This document shows positions 33,510-44,409 of a stretch of DNA of 64,000 nt, piece by piece; the first letter of the stretch is position 1, and each line of letters begins with the position of its first letter. The stretch is from Helochares maculicollis (Eukaryota > Arthropoda > Insecta > Coleoptera > Hydrophilidae), in the NCBI GenBank assembly GCA_033557835.1, contig JAWQRO010000005.1, positions 1-64,000 of the forward strand, given 5' to 3'. Under the pieces are notes generated by a model that saw nothing but the letters and a program-made list of their open reading frames with translations, had not been told where the DNA came from and ran no database searches. Made by a program: the position numbers and the translations under genes.

Positions 33510-34730
33510 TTATACAGCCTATTTCGGAATTAAGTTACAAAACTAATTGGGGTGGTAGATATAAGAAATAATAAGCGATAGGTTTTTGTTTGCATTTTGA
33601 GGCTTAATTAATAACCGAGATATTAATTACATGTACATGTTACGAGCCATTGGCGGAATTTCCTATGACGTCGTTGGTCGAAGATGGACACATTTTATTG
33701 CTATTTCAAAGATTTCCCTTCTTTTCTACGCTTACTGCAGCTGGATTCGAACAAAGGAAATAATAATAAAAAATCTTGTTGAAAAGAAATATAGACAAGC
33801 GAAAAAAGTTAATAGTCTATAAAATTTCAATCGAAGCGGAAAGACAAGGACATTTGTGGTAAATTTTTAACTAATATTTTCATTTCTATGTATTTTATTC
33901 ATTATTTACGATTATGCAAGTTCGAAACTAGAAAGGTATAAGTATTATTCAAAGAATGAAGCTTGTGTTAACATGTAAATCATCTGACCCTATTAAATAC
34001 GAAATAAAAAAGAAACGTCCTTTTTATAGTGGCTAAAATCATATAAATGAAAGCGCATACTGGGCTACTCTAAAACCTACAAAAAACCCAGCGCAATAAA
34101 TTACTGCCACAGAGGCAAGAGAAGCTCCACTTGTTTACTAGCGCTTTTATTTGATTCTATATGTTAAATTCAACGGCATCTAATAAGATATTCAATTTAT
34201 ATCTATTTTACAATTTACTTTATTTGATATTTAACAATTTTTGTATTCTTAGTATAATAATGATAGTGTATTTGAACACAAATAATTTATGCTTGTGCGT
34301 TTAATTTAAGTCGCTTTAGATTTAAAACTAAAAAGCTAAAATAAATACAATTTGTTATTGACAAAGACTTACTATTGCAATTTTGTTCTGACTACTTTTC
34401 ACTTTACAAATATGAATTAGTTTGCGATGCACGATATAATCACCTTTCTTGCGGCGGAAGATGGTAACAGAGAGTGAAATTTTCCCAAGGTCACGCGCTG
34501 TCTTCTGCAACGCGCCGCAATAAAATTTGACTTTAATGATTGTTTATGTTCATTTCTTTCTATTTCACAAGGAAGGTTGCCGTTCATGAAAAAATTTAAT
34601 TACGTGATTTTGATGGATCCAACGATCCTAAGATAAAGGTGACGTTAGTTAGCGATGTATGATGTAATCGTTTTTCTTGCGGCGGAAGATAGTAAAGCGA
34701 TTTTTTTTTCGAGGACACGTTCTGTATACA
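33510..34730 (+). repeat. ~1.2-kb dispersed repeat, copy A
   Basis: It shares long collinear stretches with 62465-63575 in the same orientation: TTATACAGCC, GTGGTAGATATAAGAAATAA, the peptide-coding block EIIIKNLVEKKYRQAKK (33757-33807), and the downstream tandem units containing ATATAATCACC / GATGTATGATGTAATC. Neither copy has recognisable ends. It may be a non-autonomous mobile element or a piece of a larger one. The frame 33631-33822 (63 codons) is the best coding candidate in it. Confidence 0.75.
34419..34730 (+). repeat. Tandem units inside dispersed repeat copy A
   Basis: AGTTTGCGATGCACGATATAATC at 34419 recurs as AGTTAGCGATGTATGATGTAATC at 34647, both followed by TTTCTTGCGGCGGAAGAT. 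The period is about 228 bp and the second unit is partial. The matching units in copy B have a period near 260 bp. Confidence 0.75.
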
Positions 34731-35094
34731 ACCTTAAATTTGCTCAACGGTGAATGAATAATAATAATATTAAAAATACACTAGAACGAAATTAATCACA
34801 ATGCGATCGTGTTAGATAAAAAGGAAATGTATTCGTTCAACATTTAGTATGTAAAGTATAAAAGTATTTACGGTTTTATATAATTGTAAACACCAACTAT
34901 CCTAAGATGCGTTACAGTAGAGAGTATTTATTTTGCAGCTTTCGAAATTTCGATACTTTTCTTATTGTTACAAACTATTTAATACTAAGTTTCTAGCACA
35001 GAACGTAAATTATCAAACGTTCGTTGTATTTTAAGAGGTGACACTTTTCAATCTGGCACCAGATACTCCACTTCCTCACCTTTTTTGCATAAAT

Positions 35095-36317
35095 TACTAA
35101 GTTATCCAATAAGTCTTACGGTTTGGTAATAAAAATAAAAGTTTATGGTTTGAAATACACTTTATTATTCAGTATAGTTTACCTGAACATCAACACACTT
35201 GTTCCAATGAGATTACAATTTATGAATGCCATTCTTAAAGTGAGAATCTGGGAGGGCTGCAAAATACGCTGCCACATTTGTTATGACTTCATTAATTCAT
35301 GAAAAATTGTTTCCACGCATGAATTTTGTTAGGATGGGCAGAAGGCTCTAGGGGTTAAATCTCGCGAATACTCTGGATTCTTCAAAAATTCGAACTTTAA
35401 TTCATGGATTTTAGCCATTGTCAAAATGCTCTTGTCACACGGGGCATTGTCCCGATGAAAAAGGATTTTTTTTCTTCTGTTGGTCTAAAAGGTTACAATA
35501 ATATTCCTCATTTATTGTCTTACCAGTTTGCAAGCAATTCACAAATTAAATTCCTTTCGCATTGAAAAAATCTGATGCTAACATCGTCTTGGCTGCTTTT
35601 TGGACACGAAGTCATTTCGGAGCCGAAGAATCAGGCTCACACAACTTTTTAGACGCTTGTTTTGATTCAGAATCATGATGATAGACTCATGTCTAATCTA
35701 TAGTGAGGAGTCGTCGCACAAAATGTATTTTATCTTTTCGAAAAGGCCCCAAATGTTGTTGAGAAAGTCGCATTCGAATGTGTTTGTGATAGCGAATGCG
35801 GCACCCATTGTGCCTACAGCCTTATGAAACCCAATACTTCAGTCAAAATATTGCTTACACTGCCCAATGAGAGACCTAATGTAGGGCTTCTACTAAATCT
35901 CTTTCAGTTACTCGACGATTTTCCAAAATGATATCCTGTATTTTTCTTCGATTTTAGATGCTGTAGCTGTTTTGGATGTGTTTGACGTGGTTTATCGTCA
36001 ATGATTGTACGACCACGTTTAAATTTAAGTTACTCATCTTTCTACTGTACTAATTGTAGGCGAAGAGTCCTTACACGTTGTCAACATTTGTTCATAAATC
36101 GCCTTTGCTTTTAAACCTTCCAAAAATAAAAATTCGATTTTTCCATTGTAAATAAGACACGTCGATACCAAATAGCTTGTTAACAAAGAATGAATGGACA
36201 GATTGAAATGAAACTTCACATACGTTGATATGACGAGTGTACCAACATAACAAAAATAATTTAGCCTTGTAGAAACGCTTTTTTTATCTAATCGAAAATT
36301 TTATGAACAACCTAGTA
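35095..36317 (-). mobile_element. mariner transposon with both ends, transposase dead
   Basis: The element 35097-36315 is flanked by TA on both sides. The left end is CTAAGTTATCCAATAAGTCT and the right end, reverse-complemented, CTAGGTTGTTCATAAAATTT. Minus-strand transposase begins FHFNLSIHSLLTSYLV and FLFLEGLKAKAIYEQMLTTC with SSPTISTVER (36219-36034). The first catalytic region reads TID-stop-T-stop-VYHHDSESKQ where intact relatives read VDETWVYHYDPES. Stops and frameshifts make it inactive. It belongs to the same group as the 7.5-kb copy. Confidence 0.9.
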
Positions 36318-39059
36318 CGTTATGACGAAATTTCACAACCGCAGCCGGATACATAAAGTCTTTAATAACTCTCCATTACCCGGAAATATGCATTCTCCAA
36401 GAACCAACTCCCAGGATAAAACATTAGCTGCATCTATTTCTCTTGTACATTCGCAACAAGGGCATGAACGGGAGGCTGTTACTTAGCAACCATACAGGTA
36501 AGTAGTGGGTTAGTGACCTACCTTACTAGGAAATCGACAATTCTCAAAATTATTGGTCCTGACGTTTCCAGTAATTTTCTGGTAATTTCTATAGTTCCTT
36601 GCAATGCTCTCTCGAGGATGTTCCCGTAATTTAATTTCGCTACATTTAGTACGGGCCATTTAAACTGTCGGCCTTAAAATGTGAACGTCCCAGGGGATTG
36701 CATCTAGTACTGCAAGTTTTAGTGAATGGGGTTGAAACAAGAACGCAAAATCCGGGCATTAGGTCATCAACCCGAGATGTGACCTACATCGTCAAGTATC
36801 AACGCTCGACGGTCGTGTCTGCAATTCTCTCACCCTCTCATCCACTTGTATTCAATCCTGCCGGAGTTTTCCCGATAACACAATCAACTTTCGAGGGAAG
36901 TGGATCAACACCCTGAATCAATAAATTGGCCGCAATTAATTCTGTTTTCGTTCGTAGAAGCCGATATACTACTAACCGGCGTTATCAAGTGTTTAAACAT
37001 TAAAATTCAAGCAAATTGAAAGGGCTTAAGGATATATCGTAAATCGAAAATTTATAGATCATACTTCATACATTCAGCATGCAGCCTTTTTCAAGTTTAT
37101 ATTTTCGTGGATACCAGCTAGAAGATCACGTTTTACCTATAAGCTAGAAACTCATTTAGTTCAATGTTTTTTTTCTCGTGTTTTATGCATTCCATCGTTT
37201 ATATTTCATGATTCCCAGAACATAATGTTGAAAGGTATATTCATAATTCAAAGCCTCAAAATGTAAACTTCCTACTCTTTCCCACTCCCACACCAGCGTT
37301 GCGAATTCATTTTCCCATTGAAACTGCCTCCAAGAATCTAAAGCAACGGCAACATTGCTTTGCAACAGGCCACTTTCCAAAAAGTTCTTAGATAACATTA
37401 ATCAGAAACTACCCTCCTAAGCATAAGAATATAAAAGTGGTGGGTAATTTTTTTGTGGAAAAGCCGTTTTAATTCTACCCGTTATGTGCTGAGCTTTACT
37501 TTTTCATTTCCCATAAATTTCCCCGGGCAAAGTGAACGTGACCATAGTCAAGGCCGATTTTCAGACGAATTTACTGCCCTTTGTAATTAATTCGTGCAAT
37601 TAAACAATTATTAGCATTTCCCAACAGTCGCGAGGGTGATTTAGCGATTAAACCGATAATAGCTGTAAAACACCACGTTTACCCTTCGTACCAATTTTAA
37701 CCAAGCTTATTTTGCAGCGTTTTGCTCGTAATCAAGGCAAATTTAACGGGTAGAGAGTTCGATTAAGGTCGTCACGAAAGAAGAGGAAGAGGATAAAATC
37801 GAATCTGGCGGGCGATGAATCAAACGATGAGTCATGTCGGCCAACCAAGGTCGACTTCAAAGCTTCGTGCTTTCAAAACTAACCCAGATATACGATCAGA
37901 TGCTTCAGCAGCAATAAAGAAAAAATAACTGGATGGATGAAAAGCCTCGCATGTCCAAGGCCAGTTCCACGACGATTGTGCCAGCTCTGACAGATTTCCG
38001 AGAATTTCCACCCCGTTGATTTGAGTCGTCGCTTTCATTTCTTTGAATGACGCAAGGAAATGCTGCTAAATGTGATGACCCTGGGAAGACTGATTCTTTT
38101 ATATCACGCCTAAAGTTTTCCTTCTCATTTTACTCGGCATTAGCATTGTAATTTATGTTTATTGTCGCCCTTTGAGTATATTTGTCAACGGGAAAACCAA
38201 TTTTTTTCGCAATAAGTTTGCAGAAATCTTGTATGTTGAACTTGGGAGTTTCAAGCGGATACACCGGAGGAAATTAAGTCGAGTATTTCGTTTAATTAAA
38301 TCGAGTGCGTTGGTATGTAGGAAGGTGACCTTTCAATTTTTGAATTAATATGTCTATTTAAGCGTAAACTATTACATTTCACCCAGAGTATTGACAACCC
38401 ACACGTATTTTGCCCACCGTGTAAGTTTTTTCATGCTAGGGAATGAACTGCAGCTTGTCAATGTTGGAAATAATAAATGCGTTAATTTATTCAATGTGTG
38501 TTTATTTTGCGTACATTTTCCAATTTTATTTACCTTGCGTTGTTTTGAATATAGATTAGTTTTGAAATTTGTGGACTTTGGCTATTATTACAATGTATCC
38601 AATTTTATTTCTTTTCTAATTGAACCGAATTTTTCACCACATTTTTAATCGTGCTATTCATAGCTGTGTTATATAGAGCCAGCCAATTGTCTTGGGGCAG
38701 TGAAATAATACATAAACAAAGCAATTTAGAACGATATATTCCAATTATGAGTTGTTTTACTAGAAAGACGAAAAGTAATTTCACTGTAGTTATTTTGACT
38801 GAAGTTTATTTTCGGACATATTTGGAAACGAACTAACTTAGTTGAAAAGGAATCCTGTATTTTTATCGTCCTACAACAAAATAAACAATTTTTATTATTT
38901 TTTACCTAATTTCACATATGTTAGTTTGTTTAAAAAGTTTTGTCAGTTTTTATGACTACTTTAAACTGTTTTATCTCAGCGAATACTTATTCAATTTAAT
39001 GGAAATAAGCGCAATTTGAATCAGTGCACTTTTGCCAACGTAACAGAAGTCGATTAATT
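36318..39059. other. Non-coding desert with GC-richer islands
   Basis: No coding exon recognised. Frames at 36698-36916, 37398-37183 and 38038-37832 match no family. The stretch 36350-38130 is clearly richer in GC than its surroundings, and within it 37500-37700 has a cluster of TAATTA and CAATTA cores (GTAATTAATTCGTG at 37583-37596). This is suggestive of a conserved regulatory element rather than a gene. Confidence 0.4.
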
Positions 39060-39800
39060 CCGCCGGCTTAAAAATTGGGATTTAATGAAGTCAACGATGG
39101 CTATTGTTGCTTGGTCCTGTATGGTGAAGGCTTTACCGGTGAGAAAGTCATCGAAGTGTTAGAAAAGATGGTAGTTGGCTGGCAGGAGGTCTGGGAAGTA
39201 TGGTGGATGAGGCAGAACTTCGACGCTCAATTCGTTTAATATTCGGACAGTGATTTGTGAAACGTGAGGATAGGCATTGTCGTGGAGTACAATTGGACTC
39301 CTTGTGTTGACCACTGCCGGCTGCTGTTGACGCAATTTTAGCTACATTTCGTCGATTTCTTCAAAATAGGACTCTATTGTATTGATTTGGCCCGGTTTTA
39401 GGAAGATATAGTGAATCACACCCGCCACAGTAACCACGGTAATTTTTTTGTGAACTGTCGCCTCTGGGAAGTGCCTGAGTGGCTCATCCAAACACTGTAA
39501 TGAACATATCATGTTGTAGAGGATCTATTTTTTATCATATGTGACGATCCGATCCAAAAAAAGAATCGTTTTGGTTGCGCAGAGGCAACGAAAAACAGAC
39601 CTTGAAAAGTGCTTTTTGACCTTTCCAGTACGTTTCAAACCATCAAAAACTACATGGGAGCTGACGCACAGTCCTTCCGGTATCCCACGCACTGTTTGTC
39701 CTTGGTCACTCTCCACCATGGTCCTCAAATCTTCGTTCTGGATTAGTCTAGGTCGAAGACTTCAGGGCCCAACCTCGAAGCGCTTTGATTGTATTTGAAT
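39060..39800 (-). mobile_element. mariner remnant of a third lineage (irritans-like)
   Basis: Minus-strand pieces in order are LRTMVESDQGQTVRG-IPEGL with FDGLKRTGKVKKHF (39728 down), then LFLDRIVTYDKK, the first catalytic block (active relatives have TCDEKW). Next is FLKPGQINTIESYFEEIDEM. SPIVLHDNAYPHVSQ holds the second catalytic Asp, followed by VEVLPHPPYFPDLLPANYHL, a stop, and FDDFLTGKAFTIQ. Frameshifts and stops are present. Inverted ends were not recognised, so the limits are approximate. Confidence 0.85.
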
Positions 39801-40510
39801 TTGTAGAGAATAATTGGCCAAAAAGCACTTAACGACATTATATAAAAATATGCTGAAAAGAGGCAAAATACTAACATTTAGAAAAAAAGAACAGCATCAA
39901 TATATAGAGTACAAAATTCTCCATCGATCAATATATACCACTACACAGTAGAATATTTGTTGAGATGTAGAGCTGCAAAAACACACATTAAAACGAATAA
40001 AAGAACCTAATATTTGTAGGCGACAGACATTTATGGCATTTCATGGCTGCCTCTATAAATATTGAAAAACAAAATACAGTCAGCTGAATTGTATAATTTA
40101 ATTTAAAAAGTTCTTAAATGTTCACATGCGATATTAATACATTTTTGGAAGCACAACGATTGCGTTAACGTAATTTTCTTTAAAACGATCGTTTAAAATC
40201 CTGTAAGATTAGTAATAAGGGTATAAAAGTATTGTAGCAAGTGTGAAAATTTCTAATATCTCGATATAAATTGTTTTGTTGAGAACGATGTTAAAATATT
40301 TTAAAATCTGCATTTTCTATTTTTATATAAAAACTGTAATAACGGACCAATTTTCCTCAAATTCTCGTATGATCGAATTTTAAGAGCTAATGATTCAATA
40401 AACTATTCTAATATACCGTGTCTATTTTATGAGGGTTATGGTTCCTCTTGTACATTACTCTGAAATATTGTTTTACCTTTCTCTTTCTGGGGCATGTACA
40501 CACCATTCAA
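39801..40510. other. AT-rich spacer between two mariner remnants
   Basis: I see no gene, RNA or repeat end here. Confidence 0.5.
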
Positions 40511-41380
40511 TACTAAGTTGTTCAATAAGATTTTGTGTCGATAAGAAAGGGCGTTGCTACTAGCTTAACTTTTTTATGTTGTTACACTCTTCATATAAAC
40601 GTACGTGAAGTTTCATTTCAATCTCTCATTTAATTCTATGTTCACAAGCCATTTAGTATCAACGGGCCACAGTATTTTTTACAATAGAAAAATCAACTAT
40701 CGTGCAGTGCAGTTTTATTTTTGGAAGGTTTAAAAGCAAAAGAAATTTAAGAACAAATGTTTAAAGTGTATAAGGACCCTTCGCCTTCAATTATTACAGG
40801 AGAAAGATGGGCTGCTGAAGTTAAATGTGGTCGTAAAAGCCTTGAAGACGATCCACGCAAAGGACGTCAAAAAATAGCAACAACACCATCCTAGGCATCA
40901 CAGTAGATAGTGTATGTAATATTCTGACTGAAGTACTGGGTGCTGTATTCGCTAACAATGGAACAAAAACACATTCGAATGCGAGTTTCTCAGCAATATT
41001 TAGAGCGTTTTCGAAAGGTTAAAGTGGATTTTGTGCATTGATTTATCATTATGGATGAGACTTGGGTCTATCACTATGATCTAGAATCAATAGAAGAGGC
41101 TAAAGAGTGGTGTGAACCTGGTTTTTCGGCTCCAAAATGAGTTTTGAATATTATTTTAACCTTTTAGACCAGCTGAAGGAAAAATTCTTTTCCAGGCCTG
41201 AAAAAAATTATACGTGGAAAGCGTTTTTCATCAAATGACGAGGTTATAACAGATGTGGAAGCGTATTTTGTAGCGCTTCCAGATTCTCACTTCAGGGATG
41301 GACTTCATAAATTGGAAACTTGTTGGAACAAGTGTATTGATGTATTTGCAGTTTTGAATATAAACATTCTGCCGAGGAAA
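40511..41380 (+). mobile_element. mariner copy, plus strand, right end missing
   Basis: The left end CTAAGTTGTTCAATAAGATT follows TA at 40511-40512. Transposase pieces on the plus strand include the N-terminal PSIITGERWAAEVKCGRKSL with EDDPRKGR. MDETWVYHYDLES at 41051 keeps the first catalytic Asp. LETCWNKCID is near the C-terminus. Unlike the 7.5- and 35.1-kb copies, no matching right inverted end is found after about 41380, so the 3' end is truncated or replaced. Multiple frameshifts mean it is dead. Confidence 0.85.
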
Positions 41381-44300
41381 TCAAAAGTCGAATTATTTCG
41401 GTTTTTAATTATTCGAGGCTATAAACAGCATTAGTGAAAAATTGTAATGCATATTATGGAATTAAAAAGAACCTGCGGAATTTGGGACATTAGCTACTAC
41501 TCGAAGGCATTATTAACAAGAACGCCCAAAAATACATATCCATGGTAATAAAAAATTAGTCGGTGACTCATCCAATATAATTATCCCATTATGTCCCCAT
41601 TACTGTAACAATCTAATTGAGTAAATACCAGGTTAAGTGTCATATCGTTTGATGGAAATTGAAAGGCAATTGTAACGCACTTATGAATCACTCATGATTT
41701 TTTTGCGCATTTATACTAGTATGCACGTAATTGGTGCAATCTAGGGGCGGTCCTAAGAGCTGCACGCTTTGTTAATTTTCCTTACCTTACCAATCTTGCC
41801 ATGCTAATGAGCTTTGGAAAAAGTAGGTTACATATTTTCTTTTTCTAAATTGATACTATCGTGCTCACAGGATTTTTTTATTGCTTGAAAATCGGTGCTG
41901 GCTAGAACAATATTAATGTTTTGCAAAATTTTGCCACGCAAGGGACGAGGTGCGACCTTGCTGTCGATCAATGGTTTGGCAGGAGGGCGCACTTACAGCG
42001 GTTTGTCGTGTCGATCTCTTTACCCTTTCTGGCGGCTCGAAAGTTTCGAAGGCAATTTATAAAGTCGAAGTTCGGGGTAATTGGGGTGTAATGCAGTTAG
42101 TTGATTGATGATGATCGCATAACACAAATAACATCGTGGGGTATAGCTAATGCCTTTGCAGTAATTACTTTCCAGGGGAATCAATCTGTTGTATGCTAAG
42201 CACTTGGTTGAGAAGATGCTATATCATCTCCTGTTCAGTCGTGTTGAGGGCTGTTTTATAAGCAGCTAGCACGCTTAAGGACGGGCTTAATCAATTAACT
42301 TTGCTCAATATTTCAGTATGCTGATCAACTTGATTGCCCTTTCCTAGTACATTATGGTACCAACAAAGAGAAAATGCAACCTTTGCCGACACAAATAGAT
42401 GTTTTTATTGATAAACAATTTTTTTTATCCTTTTATTGTACATAATGTTTCCGTGCCGTGCCAGATATTCTTCGAAGTTAATTTAACAATACCAGGAATA
42501 ATAATTTTATTTCAGTCTATTTAATATGACGATAAATCAATACAGAAATATAGGTAGTATTTGATTAAAACTCGTTTACTGTCTCCCTTATTTTCACTTC
42601 ACATTTATTATTTTTAAATCATATTAATTGCGAAATGCAAAAAGCAAAATATCGCTAAAGATGCCGGACTGAAGCACATTAACACCATTTTTTTTACATC
42701 TTATTTCTTGTACATGAATTTTAGGCGTTCGCCTAAGTGAGATTTCTCTAATGAGACCCTGAGGGTGTAAAAACTTATGCGTGCCTGAAACAAACTGATG
42801 ATTTACTTTAGCGGCACGCTACACAAAAACGAAGAGAACAAGGCAAACGACCTTTAAAATAATGTGCAGTAATTACTTTAATTATGTTAGGGATTTTGAG
42901 GGTTGTATGCTTCGCCCTCTTCGGTGAAAATGCCATGTTTTCTAGCGCCCTGTCCATGAAGGCCGCTCAAACCAAAGCGGTTGTTTGTAAACACCTGCAA
43001 TTTTGCTCATCTGCGCAGGAAATATTCTCGAAGAGATGTTTCATAATAAATTATTAAACAACCTTTTCAACAAGCCTGCCATTAACACTAAAATCTGTAC
43101 GTAAAATTAATTAAAAGTAATTTGATGATTCTAAGGTATCGTATCAACGTTACACAGTGCGTGATCAAAGGGATATTTATCTCAAGCAACATGCCAATAA
43201 CAATGTGTTTATTCAGATTTTATGCTATGTAACATGAAATTATTCTAACAGTATATGCGGTTTATAATTGGGAATAATAAATATAATACGAAATTTTGAG
43301 GTTGCTATCAAATTTCCAGGAAAAGAAACTACTTTTCATATACGATGTTCAGTTTGACTTTAGTTTATGGAAATAAATTCCAGTCCATCTTGAAAAATGG
43401 ACATTCGCTCCTTTCAAAAACCTTTTCTACGGAATAAAAAAGATTAGGGTAGAAGAGCTTTAGTTACGCAAGTGTTTTTTTTTGCGAAGTCTGCCTCCGA
43501 GAGATATATGATATAACAGAAAAATCGATTTAAAAGTAGACTGCAAATTAAACGATTTAGGAGGGTGTCCCGGCCCGAGGATGAAAGTGGGAGTGCCGGG
43601 GCCCAATTTGTGATTGATATCTTTCCACTGGCAATGCAAACTCGCACATACAAACAACGGAATATATTATAACTACCATCAAAAGGTCAAAGGTAGCACG
43701 TGTAGGCGAAGGTCAGGGGTGGAAGGTAACCGTTAAAAGCCTCGCTGCAAAAGCAAAACTCAAACTAACCACGCATTCTTCTGATTTACAAACAACAATA
43801 ATTTTTGATTCTGGGAAAGCAACGATATTTCGCAGAAAGTCCACAATGTCGATCAATAATGTTGTGCCCTTTTCGTCCGTGATGCAATACTCTTTCGTCA
43901 TTCTTGACGTCACTTACCTTTTTAGAGTTATTCCTTACATGGTAGCCGCTTGGTAATTAATTCGTGTCGTATACGTAAATCCTGAATATTAAATCAGTTT
44001 ATTTTATATTCAAAAAGAAAGAGAGTATTTCTTTTGAATATAGGTCGCAATTGAATTCGTGTTGTCTAATATATAAAGCATTGCTTATTTTTCGAATTTA
44101 TTTGCCAAATGCCGCATAGTGCCGCCATTTTAAAATATAGCGATGCCCAGTTTGCTCCGAGGGTCTGCGTATGTGAGTTTTGTTTTACTTCAAAAACCGA
44201 TTTTAGAAATGACACAAGTATAAAACAGGTTGTATCTTTTACTTACGTTGAAAAATATAACATAAAATCACATCTAACATGGTCAAAATGATGCTGCAAT

Positions 44301-44409
44301 TTTTGTAAATTAAGTGAAATGCTAAAATATAATTGTATAATTTTCCAATGATAATTAGATCTTCGTGTTAGATTCTTTCTATGAAAAGCGTTGTTTGTAA
44401 ACTGATACT
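41381..44409. other. Non-coding desert with GC-richer islands
   Basis: No coding exon recognised. The stretches 41740-42260, 42720-43050 and 43560-43950 are richer in GC. GTAATTAATTCGTG recurs at 43953-43966, identical to 37583-37596. Overlapping minus-strand frames at 43444-43657 in two phases show that neither is a real gene. Confidence 0.4.

Noticed and set aside
43444..43657. Two overlapping minus-strand ORFs in different frames
   Set aside because: Both are open by chance over a GC-richer, stop-poor stretch. Neither resembles a protein family.
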